In this document: piece after piece, positions 18,192 to 24,791 of the stretch
Numbering within the stretch: the stretch's first letter is position 1
How the letters are laid out: every line of letters starts with the position of its first letter
Assembly: GCA_015689705.1 (NCBI GenBank)
Contig: WVSN01000001.1
Span: forward strand, 62,001 to 126,000
Length of the DNA stretch: 64,000 bases
DNA from: Rhodobacterales bacterium HKCCE3408
Lineage (GTDB): Bacteria > Pseudomonadota > Alphaproteobacteria > Rhodobacterales > Rhodobacteraceae
Reading direction: 5' to 3'
Program-made: the position numbers and the translations under genes
The notes under the pieces: generated by a model
Seen by the model: only the letters and a program-made list of their open reading frames with translations
What the model was told of the DNA's origin: nothing
Database searches by the model: none

Positions 18192-18902
18192 GTGCGCCGG
18201 CCGTCCGCAACCGGCCCTGGCCGGGCACCGATCACGGTCAGCGTCATCGGTGCGGGACGGATCGGATCGGACGTCATCGACTACCTGCGCAGCGCGCCCG
18301 GGCTTCGGCTCGGGCGCGTTCTCACGCGGACGGGCCCGCCTGACAACAACGACCCTGAGACGTTCCTGTCCGGGTCCGCGAGGCTGATCATCGATGCTGC
18401 GGGGCCCGGAGCGCTGCGCGTGCTTGGCCCGCGCTGTCTCGGTGCCGCCGATCTATGGACGGTCGGCGCCGCTGCCCTCGCGGATCAGCGGCTGCTGGAT
18501 CAGGCAATGGCGGCGGCGGAGGCGGCGGGAACGCAGCTTCGCCTGTTCGCCCCATGGGCGCTCGGGCCACAGGTGGCGCCGCGGGCATCGATCCGATCAC
18601 TCTCGCTGACCGTCTCCCGGCCCGGTCTGACTGCATGGCGCGGCAGCGTGCGCGAGGCCGCCAGCCTGTTCCCCGACGAAGTGAATTTCGCCGTCGCGGC
18701 GGCATTGAACGGGCCGGGGCTGGATCGCACCGAGGTCGAGTTCGAGGACTCCGCGCCCGGTACGACACACAGGATCATCTCGGTCAGCGAGACCGAAGCC
18801 GGAACCTGCACGTCCTCGATCGAATTCGTGCCGGAGGGCCGGCACCCGACCGCGCTCAGCCTGATCGCGGCGCTCGAGAAGCTGGCTGCAGCGGTCGCCT
18901 GA
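18192..18902 (+). CDS. Aspartate dehydrogenase-like protein (divergent)
   Basis: The 236-residue protein has an N-terminal Rossmann motif (VIGAGRIG, about residues 18-25), IIDAAGP, a VGAAALADQRLLD segment and the C-terminal FPDEVNFAVAAALNGPGLDRTEVEF. These match the layout of the NadX/DUF108 L-aspartate dehydrogenase family. The conserved GA(I/L)GGLDA loop is not recognisable (APWALGPQ instead), so the substrate may differ. A GTG start 2 bp after the receptor gene stop makes it the last gene of the operon. An amine-forming or amine-removing NAD(P) enzyme fits import of an amino acid-like compound. Confidence 0.7.
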   Translation: MRRPSATGPGRAPITVSVIGAGRIGSDVIDYLRSAPGLRLGRVLTRTGPPDNNDPETFLSGSARLIIDAAGPGALRVLGPRCLGAADLWTVGAAALADQRLLDQAMAAAEAAGTQLRLFAPWALGPQVAPRASIRSLSLTVSRPGLTAWRGSVREAASLFPDEVNFAVAAALNGPGLDRTEVEFEDSAPGTTHRIISVSETEAGTCTSSIEFVPEGRHPTALSLIAALEKLAAAVA

Positions 18903-18916
18903 CCGGCAAACCGGCC

Positions 18917-19948
18917 TTACGCCACCTTCACGACCATCTTGCCGAAGTTCCGGCCGAGCAGGAGGTCGTTGAGCGCGGACGGCGCGGCCTCCAGCCCGTC
19001 GACAACCTGTTCACGGTACTGCACCTGCCCATCGGCGAGCCACTGCGTCATGTCCTTCGAGAACTCGGCATAGGTGCTGATCGGGAAGCTGTCGAAGATG
19101 ATGAAACCCTGCATCTTCACTTTCATCCGCAGAACCGTGCTCATGATCGCCGGGCCGTGGTCAGGTCCGTCCGGCAGTCCGGCCAGATTGTACCACGAGA
19201 CGACGCCGCAGACCGGCATCCGCGCGAATGGGTTCAGCAGTGGCAGGACGGCGTACAGAACCTTGCCGCCCACGTTTTCGAAGTAGACGTCGATCCCGTC
19301 CGGGCAGGCTGCCGCCAGATCGGCCGCGAAGCTGTCGGACTTGTGGTCGATGCAGGCATCGAAGCCGAGCGTCTCCGTGACGTGCGCGCATTTCTCGGGT
19401 CCGCCGGCGATACCCACCACGCGGCATCCCTTGATCTTCGCGATCTGGCCCACGGTCGCGCCGACGGGGCCCGACGCGGCCGCGACGACGACGGTTTCGC
19501 CCGGTTTCGGCTCGCCGATCTTCAGAAGGCCCGCATAGGCGGTGTAGCCGGGCATCCCGAGAATGCCGAGTGACCAGGACGGGTTGTCGGGCGAAGCACC
19601 GAGATTGAGGACGCCCGCGCCGTCGGACAGCGCGTAATCCTGCCACCCGCTGCCTGCCAGCACCTTGTCGCCCGCGGCAAAGCCGTCGAGCCGCGATTCC
19701 ACGACCTCCGCCACGACCTGGCCGGTCATTACCTCGCCGATCGCGACCGGAGTGGCGTAGGATTTCGCGTCGTTCATCCGGCCCCGCATATAGGGGTCGA
19801 GCGACAGATACAGAGTTCGCAGCAGCATCTGTCCGTCACCCGGCGCGGGCACTTCCGCGGTTTCGAGGCGCAGCGTGTTCTCGTCGGGCAGGCCCTTCGG
19901 CCGTTGGGCGAGGACGATACGTCGATTGGTTTCGGCTGATTGCGGCAT
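18917..19948 (-). CDS. NADP-dependent oxidoreductase, CurA/2-alkenal reductase-like (MDR family)
   Basis: The 343-residue zinc-free medium-chain dehydrogenase/reductase has an N-terminal GroES-like domain ([12 protein letters not shown]), the [23 protein letters not shown] cofactor motif and FENVGGKVL, which are diagnostic of the CurA/leukotriene B4 12-hydroxydehydrogenase group. These reduce alpha,beta-unsaturated aldehydes and ketones with NADPH. The ATG is preceded by GGAGAAGGTG. It converges with the operon ending at 18902; 14 bp separate the two stops, with a short GC-rich inverted repeat between them. No regulator is adjacent. Confidence 0.9.
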   Translation of the reverse strand: MPQSAETNRRIVLAQRPKGLPDENTLRLETAEVPAPGDGQMLLRTLYLSLDPYMRGRMNDAKSYATPVAIGEVMTGQVVAEVVESRLDGFAAGDKVLAGSGWQDYALSDGAGVLNLGASPDNPSWSLGILGMPGYTAYAGLLKIGEPKPGETVVVAAASGPVGATVGQIAKIKGCRVVGIAGGPEKCAHVTETLGFDACIDHKSDSFAADLAAACPDGIDVYFENVGGKVLYAVLPLLNPFARMPVCGVVSWYNLAGLPDGPDHGPAIMSTVLRMKVKMQGFIIFDSFPISTYAEFSKDMTQWLADGQVQYREQVVDGLEAAPSALNDLLLGRNFGKMVVKVA

Positions 19949-20059
19949 TCTTCACCTTCTCCGTCAGGGACGTCGGGCCGCCCTTATAGGCCGCCACAGG
20001 GTCCGCAGTAAGTGCGGCGCGCGGATTTCCGCCCGCCGCACGGGATCGCGTTCCGGGTG

Positions 20060-20085
20060 GGAACCGGGGTGCGACGTAGCGCGTT
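20060..20085 (+). promoter_or_regulatory. EcfG-type promoter of the DUF1328 gene
   Basis: GGAACC (20060-20065), a 16-bp spacer and CGTT (20082-20085) match the alphaproteobacterial general stress sigma factor consensus exactly. The expected start is about 30 nt before the ATG at 20124. The ecfG gene lies less than 1.3 kb away. Confidence 0.8.
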
Positions 20086-20123
20086 TGCTCCCCGAGACGG
20101 ACCTGAAAAGGAAAGGAAACACC

Positions 20124-20294
20124 ATGCTTGGATGGGCCATCGCATTTCTGGTGATCGCACTGATCGCCGCGCTGTTCGGTTTTGGCGGCATAGCGACCGC
20201 CTCGGCAGGCATCGCACAGATTCTGTTCTTCATCTTTATCGCGTTGTTTGTCGTGGCGCTGATCGTCCGGGCCGCACGAGGCGCCGGACGCTGA
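20124..20294 (+). CDS. DUF1328 small membrane protein
   Basis: The 56-residue protein is almost all membrane: two hydrophobic helices ([21 protein letters not shown] and [19 protein letters not shown]) and a basic tail RAARGAGR. The pattern LGWA...FGFGGIA.A.AGIA is the DUF1328 (YtjA-like) signature. The function is unknown; the family is often stress-induced. The upstream consensus EcfG promoter and downstream terminator make it a one-gene transcription unit. AAAGGAAA precedes the start by 5 nt. Confidence 0.88.
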   Translation: MLGWAIAFLVIALIAALFGFGGIATASAGIAQILFFIFIALFVVALIVRAARGAGR

Positions 20295-20328
20295 GGATCC
20301 CCCGACACCTCAGACACGGCAAACGCTT

Positions 20329-20365
20329 GCCCCGCGGACAGGTCCCTCGTCCGCGGGGCTTTTTC
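20329..20365 (+). terminator. Rho-independent terminator after the DUF1328 gene
   Basis: An 11-bp perfect stem GCCCCGCGGAC/GTCCGCGGGGC with a 9-nt loop is followed by TTTTTC. It lies about 35 bp past the stop codon. Confidence 0.88.
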
Positions 20366-20401
20366 GTTCCGCGGCGGCCGCTTTTTGCAGGCTGTCGGGG
20401 C

Positions 20402-20427
20402 GGAACCGGGGTCAGGCCATGTGCGTT
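20402..20427 (+). promoter_or_regulatory. EcfG-type promoter of the CsbD-family gene
   Basis: GGAACC (20402-20407), 16 bp and CGTT (20424-20427) reproduce the EcfG consensus. The predicted start lies about 30 nt before the CsbD-family ATG, leaving room for the AGGAG ribosome site. Confidence 0.8.
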
Positions 20428-20461
20428 GACCGGCGATGACAACGGAAACAGGAGCATTGCG

Positions 20462-20650
20462 ATGAACTGGGACCAGATCAAAGGCAACTGGATGCAATTC
20501 AAAGGTAAGATGCGCGAGAAGTACGGCGAGCTTACCGACGATGAAATCGAACAGGCAGGCGGCAGCGAAGAGCAGCTCGTCGGCCTGATCCAAGAGAAGT
20601 ACGGCAAGACCCGCGAAGAAGCTCATCAGGAGCTCGATCGCCTGATGTAA
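20462..20650 (+). CDS. CsbD family stress protein
   Basis: The 62-residue hydrophilic protein has the CsbD signature MNWDQIKGNWMQFKGKMREKYGELTDDE, then two more charged helices. CsbD proteins are abundant under general stress in many bacteria, but their biochemical role is not known. AGGAG lies 7 nt before the ATG. Promoter and terminator bracket it as a single-gene unit, and the consensus EcfG site places it in the general stress regulon. Confidence 0.93.
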   Translation: MNWDQIKGNWMQFKGKMREKYGELTDDEIEQAGGSEEQLVGLIQEKYGKTREEAHQELDRLM

Positions 20651-20679
20651 CTGTCTTCACCGACCATGTTGAACGAAAG

Positions 20680-20707
20680 CGCCCGCCGGATCCGGCGGGC
20701 GTTTTTT
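20680..20707 (+). terminator. Rho-independent terminator after the CsbD-family gene
   Basis: An 11-bp stem (CGCCCGCCGGA/TCCGGCGGGCG) with essentially no spare loop bases is followed by six T residues. It may also insulate the convergent ecfG gene, although the T-tract favours plus-strand transcripts. Confidence 0.85.
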
Positions 20708-20735
20708 CATTTCGAAGTCACTGTCCGGCGGGCGG

Positions 20736-21293
20736 CTAGCTGATGGCGCGGATGCCGCGGCTGACCACGGCCGCCGTGCGCCCGTCATTGATCTCGATCG
20801 GCGCATCCTCGTTCAGATGCAAGAGCTCCGCCAGCTTGCGACGGGCGCGGTTTGCGCGGCTCTTGATCGTGCCGACGGCGCAGCCGCACATCTCGGCCGC
20901 CTCTTCGCAGGAAAAGCCGCCCGCGCCGATCAGGATTAGCGCCTCGCGCTGTTCGTCCGACAGCTTCGTGAAAGCCTGCCGGAACTCCTGCAGCTGCAGG
21001 TGACCATCATGGGCCGGCTTCTCCGACAACTGAGCCGCGAACACGCCGTCAGGGTCCGCGACCTCGCGCTTCGTCTTGCGACGGTTCGAATAGTAGGTGT
21101 TGCGCAGAATCGTAAAGAGCCAGGCCCGCATTTTGGTGCCGGGCTGGAACTTGTCGAAGTTCACCCATGCCTTCTCGATCGCGTCCTGGACGAGGTCGTC
21201 CGCGCTGGCCGAGTTCCTGCACAGGCTCATGGCGAAGGCCCTGAGCGCCGGCAAGTGTTCCACGAGCTCATCTCTGGGATCATGAGCTGTCAT
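20736..21293 (-). CDS. ecfG: General stress response sigma factor EcfG
   Basis: The 185-residue ECF-type sigma factor has region 2 (LCRNSASADDLVQDAIEKAW, MRAWLFTILRNTYYSNRRK) and region 4 (LSDEQREALILIGAGGFSCEEAAEMCGCAVGTIKSRANRARRKL). The FSCEEAAE-CGCAVGTIKSR form is typical of EcfG (ECF15). It drives the alphaproteobacterial general stress response and is held inactive by NepR until phosphorylated PhyR binds NepR. It lies 7 bp downstream of nepR in one unit, which has its own EcfG-type promoter, implying positive autoregulation. Confidence 0.93.
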   Translation of the reverse strand: MTAHDPRDELVEHLPALRAFAMSLCRNSASADDLVQDAIEKAWVNFDKFQPGTKMRAWLFTILRNTYYSNRRKTKREVADPDGVFAAQLSEKPAHDGHLQLQEFRQAFTKLSDEQREALILIGAGGFSCEEAAEMCGCAVGTIKSRANRARRKLAELLHLNEDAPIEINDGRTAAVVSRGIRAIS

Positions 21294-21300
21294 TCGGGTG

Positions 21301-21513
21301 TCAGTCCCTTTCCTTGGCCGTCCGCTCGGACGGCCGTTCCCCGATCCCGCGATCCGCTTCCTGGGTATCGCGACCGGTATCCTGCTCGCGCAGCCGCGCG
21401 ATGAGGTCCCGGAATCTGTCGGGCACGTCTTCCTCCAGCGCGTCGCGGTAGATGCGCTTCAAGGCCGCTTCGATCATGGTCCGCGACGTTCTGCCTTGGT
21501 CGCCGTCGTTCAT
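21301..21513 (-). CDS. nepR: Anti-sigma factor NepR
   Basis: The 70-residue protein matches NepR in its core helix region ALKRIYRDALEEDVPDRFRDLIARLRE (about residues 17-43). Flexible, charged ends flank it. NepR binds EcfG and blocks RNA polymerase association; phospho-PhyR acts as the partner switch that removes it. It is first in the nepR-ecfG unit and divergent from phyR, the classical gene arrangement. It lies within a much longer open frame that starts near 22515, but only this part is conserved and has an ATG at 21513. A second NepR-like gene lies at 23827. Confidence 0.9.
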   Translation of the reverse strand: MNDGDQGRTSRTMIEAALKRIYRDALEEDVPDRFRDLIARLREQDTGRDTQEADRGIGERPSERTAKERD

Positions 21514-21551
21514 TCTGGGCCGCCGTTCCGCTACACTTTCCAGCAAGTGAA

Positions 21552-21577
21552 GGAACCCAACCCATCTGGCCCGCGTT
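21552..21577 (+). promoter_or_regulatory. EcfG-type promoter of phyR
   Basis: GGAACC (21552-21557), 16 bp, CGTT (21574-21577): an exact consensus match. The start would lie about 22 nt before the phyR ATG. Confidence 0.82.
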
Positions 21578-21584
21578 CGGTTCC
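21559..21584 (-). promoter_or_regulatory. EcfG-type promoter of nepR-ecfG, overlapping the phyR promoter
   Basis: On the minus strand GGAACC (21584-21579), 16 bp and GGTT (21562-21559) form a near-consensus site with one mismatch in the -10 element. It is interleaved with the divergent phyR promoter, so the two cannot be occupied at once. Confidence 0.6.
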
Positions 21585-21606
21585 AAACTTTTGCCGGAGC
21601 AATTTC

Positions 21607-22419
21607 ATGCCGACTGCCGACCCCAACGCATCCTTCGCGGACGCCGTCAGCGCCGAGCTGCCGTATCTGCGCCGCTATGCCCGTGCCCTTGCCGGAAGCC
21701 AGCCGAGTGGGGATGCCTACGCGGCGGCCACGCTCGAAGCGATCCTCGCAGATCCCGACGGCATCGACCGGTCGTTGCCGGTCCGCGTCGCGCTCTTCCG
21801 CGTGTTCCATGCCATCTGGCAATCCAGCGGGGCGCCGTCTGACGGCAAGGAAACCGGGCTGCGGGCGGCGGCGCAGAAACACCTCGCCAAGTTGACCCCG
21901 AACAGCCGAGAGGTCCTGCTCCTGTCGACTATCGAGGATTTCACATCCGCCGAGATTGCGCAAATCGTCGGCGTCGACCCGTCCGAAGCCACCGCGCTTC
22001 TCTCCACCGCCTACACGGAAATGGAGGACGCCATCTCGGGCAAGGTGATGATCATCGAGGACGAGGCGATCATCGCCATGGACCTCGAGTCGCTGGTTGC
22101 CGATGCCGGGCACAAGGTCGTCGGCGTCGCCCGAACGCGGCAGGCCGCGGTCGAACTCGGCGCGCGCGAGCGGCCCGATCTCATCCTCGCCGACATCCAG
22201 CTCGCCGACAATTCCTCGGGCATCGACGCGGCCAGCGACCTTCTCGACGCCCTTGGCGACCGGCCCGTGATCTTCATCACGGCCTTCCCCGAACGCCTGC
22301 TGACCGGCGAGCGGGCGGAGCCGACCTTCCTGATCACCAAGCCCTATTCCGAGGCCCAGGTCCGTGCCGCCGTCAGCCAGGCGATGTTCTTCGCCTCGAC
22401 CACGCCGCTCAAGGTCTGA
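21607..22419 (+). CDS. phyR: General stress response regulator PhyR
   Basis: The 270-residue protein has an N-terminal sigma-like domain (residues 1-140, resembling EcfG regions 2 and 4 but lacking DNA-binding residues) and a C-terminal receiver. The acidic pocket is E151-D152, the phospho-acceptor is D196 (LILADIQL), and T225 and K245 (FLITKPYS) complete the site. On phosphorylation the sigma-like domain sequesters NepR and frees EcfG. The ATG at 21607 gives the standard family length; the upstream frame has no conserved sequence. The HisKA_2 kinase at 24792 is the closest candidate phosphodonor. Confidence 0.95.
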   Translation: MPTADPNASFADAVSAELPYLRRYARALAGSQPSGDAYAAATLEAILADPDGIDRSLPVRVALFRVFHAIWQSSGAPSDGKETGLRAAAQKHLAKLTPNSREVLLLSTIEDFTSAEIAQIVGVDPSEATALLSTAYTEMEDAISGKVMIIEDEAIIAMDLESLVADAGHKVVGVARTRQAAVELGARERPDLILADIQLADNSSGIDAASDLLDALGDRPVIFITAFPERLLTGERAEPTFLITKPYSEAQVRAAVSQAMFFASTTPLKV

Positions 22420-22518
22420 GCCGCGGTCGTCACACGCGAGCGGCGCGTCATCCGGAGAGAGAGCGGCGGCGCAGTCTGAGTGATGCGCGTCCGATATGTG
22501 CGGGGCAGCGGTCATCGG

Positions 22519-22953
22519 CTACGTCCCGGGACCGTCTTGCGCCTTCCGCAGCGCGGACAGAAGCGCGGTGGTCGAGAAGGGGGGCGGCAGGAAGATCCAG
22601 TCCGCACCCGTGGCCGACGCCTGAGGCTCGGCAATCGCGATCACGCGCGCCCGCCGCGTTCCGAGAAGTTCGGCCAGTGCCGCGTCCCGCAATTCGGCCG
22701 ATCCGGCATCGACGATAGCTACGGCCTGCCCGAGCGGCGCCTCACGGAGCGCGTCACGGAACTGGTCCAGTGCGCTGGAAACGCAGATCCGGGCGCCCGG
22801 CAGGAACTCGTGCGCCGTCTCGGCGATGTCCTGGGCCACGATCACGTCGTGCTCCAGGATAAATACATGTGTCAGCACCTGAGTTGCGGCCGCCCCCACC
22901 CCTTGCGGAGGGAGCGTTGTCGTCACGGTGCAGTCGCGATCCGGACTAGGCAT
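22519..22953 (-). CDS. Degenerate receiver-domain protein
   Basis: The 144-residue protein has a receiver-like pattern: HVFILEHDVIVAQDIAETA (pocket E34, D36), VAIVDAGS with D82 at the phospho-site position, and FLPPPFS at the end. The invariant lysine of a receiver (normally KPF) is replaced by Pro124 and the switch Thr/Ser by Ala, so normal phosphorylation signalling is unlikely. It could be a decoy or a protein-interaction domain for the nearby kinases. It stands alone on the minus strand, between phyR and a Crp/Fnr gene that diverges from it. Confidence 0.6.
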   Translation of the reverse strand: MPSPDRDCTVTTTLPPQGVGAAATQVLTHVFILEHDVIVAQDIAETAHEFLPGARICVSSALDQFRDALREAPLGQAVAIVDAGSAELRDAALAELLGTRRARVIAIAEPQASATGADWIFLPPPFSTTALLSALRKAQDGPGT

Positions 22954-23069
22954 GCGCGCGTCCCACCCCTATTGTTGTCTCGAGGCCCTCATGGACCACC
23001 CACCGTACCTGAAACTTTTCCCGCAAGGCCGCATTAACCTATGATCCGACACCTGGATGACGGAGCGTA

Positions 23070-23798
23070 ATGCCAACCGCCTGCACATCATGCCCGCTTC
23101 GGAAAATGGATGCGTTCCAGCCGTTTAGCGATGACGAGCTGGACTTCATGCTTCGCTTTAAAGTTGGCGAACTGGTGGTCGATCCGGGCACGCCGATCCT
23201 CATGGAAGGCTCGAACGCGCCTCAGCTCTACACCGTGCTGGAAGGTCTCGGCCTGCGCTACAAGCTGCTCCCGAGCGGTGAGCGGCAGGTCCTGAATCTC
23301 ATCTTTCCGGGTGCGTTCCTCGGCCTCCAGGCCGGTGTGATGCAGCAGATGGGCCACTCGGTCGAGGCGACGACGAAGATGAAGCTCTGCGTCTTCGACC
23401 GGAAGACGTTATGGACCCTGTTCAAGAACCATCCGGAGCGCGCCTTCGATCTCACCTGGCTTGCCGCGATGCAGGAGCATTTCCTCGGAGAGTCGCTTCT
23501 GACGGTCGGCCAGCGGGACGCGCTGGCCTCCGTCGCGTGGATGTTCGTCCTCGTCGCGCAACGCGGCGAGTCGCTCGGCCTGCTCGCGGGCGGGAAGATG
23601 GACTTTCCCTACGCGCAGCAGGACCTGGCCGACGCACTTGGCTATTCGCTCGTGCATCTCAACCGTACGCTGCGTCGTCTGCGTGAACTGCAACTCGTGA
23701 CCTGGGCCGACGGGGTGGTTCATTTCCACGACATGGCGGAGCTGGCCCGCCTGGCCGACGTCCCGCTCGAGCCGATGGCGCCGCGCCCGCTGATCTAG
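23070..23798 (+). CDS. Crp/Fnr family transcriptional regulator
   Basis: The 242-residue protein has an N-terminal cyclic-nucleotide-binding-like beta roll (PILMEGSNAPQLYTVLEG, GERQVLNLIFPGAFLGL) and a C-terminal HTH_Crp domain (PYAQQDLADALGYSLVHLNRTLRRLRELQLV). A CTSC pair begins the protein, but the additional cysteines needed for an FNR-type [4Fe-4S] cluster are missing, so it is not a standard oxygen sensor. GGAG precedes the ATG by 5 nt. The short NepR-like gene follows 28 bp after its stop, so the two are probably one transcript. Confidence 0.9.
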   Translation: MPTACTSCPLRKMDAFQPFSDDELDFMLRFKVGELVVDPGTPILMEGSNAPQLYTVLEGLGLRYKLLPSGERQVLNLIFPGAFLGLQAGVMQQMGHSVEATTKMKLCVFDRKTLWTLFKNHPERAFDLTWLAAMQEHFLGESLLTVGQRDALASVAWMFVLVAQRGESLGLLAGGKMDFPYAQQDLADALGYSLVHLNRTLRRLRELQLVTWADGVVHFHDMAELARLADVPLEPMAPRPLI

Positions 23799-23826
23799 CC
23801 GCGGCCCGGGGGGAGGCTCATCGCCA

Positions 23827-24003
23827 ATGGCTTCGAGGCGTCGGACACGCGCGAGGGAAGAGATCGACCGGACACTCCGTCGCCTCTACGACGACGTCGT
23901 CGCGGAACCTGTCCCGGAGCATCTGCAACGGCTGATCGACGATCTGCGGAAGGCCGGCGCCCGACCGGCCGATCCGGCGCCGGACGAAGATACCGGGGAT
24001 TAG
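23827..24003 (+). CDS. Second NepR-family anti-sigma factor
   Basis: This 58-residue open frame encodes RRTRAREEIDRTLRRLYDDV and VAEPVPEHLQRLIDDLRKA, then an acidic tail. The core is closer to the general NepR consensus (LYDDVVxEPVPxxxxxLL) than the nepR at 21301. It should bind an EcfG-type sigma factor or PhyR. GGGGGGAGG lies about 11 nt upstream of the ATG. It follows the Crp/Fnr gene and converges with the YqaA-like gene, 16 bp apart. Its size makes it easy to miss in annotation. The family assignment rests on the conserved helix only. Confidence 0.8.
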   Translation: MASRRRTRAREEIDRTLRRLYDDVVAEPVPEHLQRLIDDLRKAGARPADPAPDEDTGD

Positions 24004-24019
24004 GCGGCACATTCCCGCG

Positions 24020-24613
24020 TCAGGCGAACTGCCAGACCGCCCAGGCCAGGAGCAGGCTCACCATGACGGCCGGCAGGACGATGTGCTTCGGTACGTCCAG
24101 ATGGGCGATCCGGTCACCGATGAACTGGGCAAGGATCGCCAGCCCGAAATAGCGCAGGCCACGGGACAGGGCGATGGCAGCAAGAAACATCGGGTAGCTG
24201 CCCTTGACCGCACCGGCGCCAAGCGTCGCGATATGCAGCGGGGCCGGCGAGATGGAGATGACGAAAACGCTCCAGAACAGGCTGCTGCCCTCGAGATCCG
24301 CGACCGCCTCGCGGTATTCGGTGGTCAGGTCGAGCGCGCGGAGAACCGGCAACACGACAGGCTCGTGCGCGACGACCCCGACGAAATAGAAGGCAGACGC
24401 ACCGACAAGGCAGCCAAGCCAGATCACCGCCGCGATCGACAATGCCCGGGGCGGATGGCCAATCATCAATGGCGCGACCAGCACCTCCAGCGGGATCGGC
24501 AGGAACGTGCTCTCGGCGAAGGAGATGGCGCCGAGACCGGTCCAGTACCGGGACAGCCGGTTCAGCCAGTCGCCGGGCTTGCCGGCGCCGGATCTCGGTG
24601 CATCTTCTGCCAT
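24020..24613 (-). CDS. YqaA/DedA-like VTT domain membrane protein
   Basis: The 197-residue protein has about five hydrophobic segments with the VTT/YqaA pattern: AESTFLPIPLEVLVAPLM (residues 34-51), an FYFVG segment and SPAPLHIATLGAGAVKG. The motif FLPIPxExLxxP is that of YqaA-like proteins of unknown function. A consensus EcfG promoter lies directly upstream, so it should be stress-induced. The predicted start is only 1-2 nt before the ATG, so either the transcript is leaderless or translation begins further in. Confidence 0.82.
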   Translation of the reverse strand: MAEDAPRSGAGKPGDWLNRLSRYWTGLGAISFAESTFLPIPLEVLVAPLMIGHPPRALSIAAVIWLGCLVGASAFYFVGVVAHEPVVLPVLRALDLTTEYREAVADLEGSSLFWSVFVISISPAPLHIATLGAGAVKGSYPMFLAAIALSRGLRYFGLAILAQFIGDRIAHLDVPKHIVLPAVMVSLLLAWAVWQFA

Positions 24614-24621
24614 GCGCTCGA

Positions 24622-24647
24622 AACGTGGCCCGGTGAGAAGCGGTTCC
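24622..24647 (-). promoter_or_regulatory. EcfG-type promoter of the YqaA-like gene
   Basis: On the minus strand GGAACC (24647-24642), 16 bp and CGTT (24625-24622) match consensus exactly. The -10 element ends 8 bp before the ATG at 24613, leaving almost no 5' untranslated region. Confidence 0.75.
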
Positions 24648-24744
24648 CCGCTGGCATGGTCGCCATGGAACCCGAGCCGGTCCGGCGCGGTTAAGTCATG
24701 CAGGAGCCGGGACCGATGCGCGGCCCGGACGCGACCTGCCGGAT

Positions 24745-24773
24745 TTGGGTCCTGACGGACGATTGGCTATGCT
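24745..24773 (+). promoter_or_regulatory. Possible sigma-70 promoter of the HisKA_2 kinase
   Basis: TTGGGT (24745-24750) and TATGCT (24768-24773) are separated by 17 bp, about 18 bp before the ATG. It contains no EcfG elements, so the kinase would be expressed constitutively. Confidence 0.4.
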
Positions 24774-24791
24774 GCGGCTCCGGCCCCGGAC

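Noticed and set aside
23070-23798. Crp/Fnr regulator as an oxygen-sensing FNR
   Set aside because: Only one CxxC pair is at the N-terminus; the further cysteines of an FNR iron-sulfur cluster are absent.
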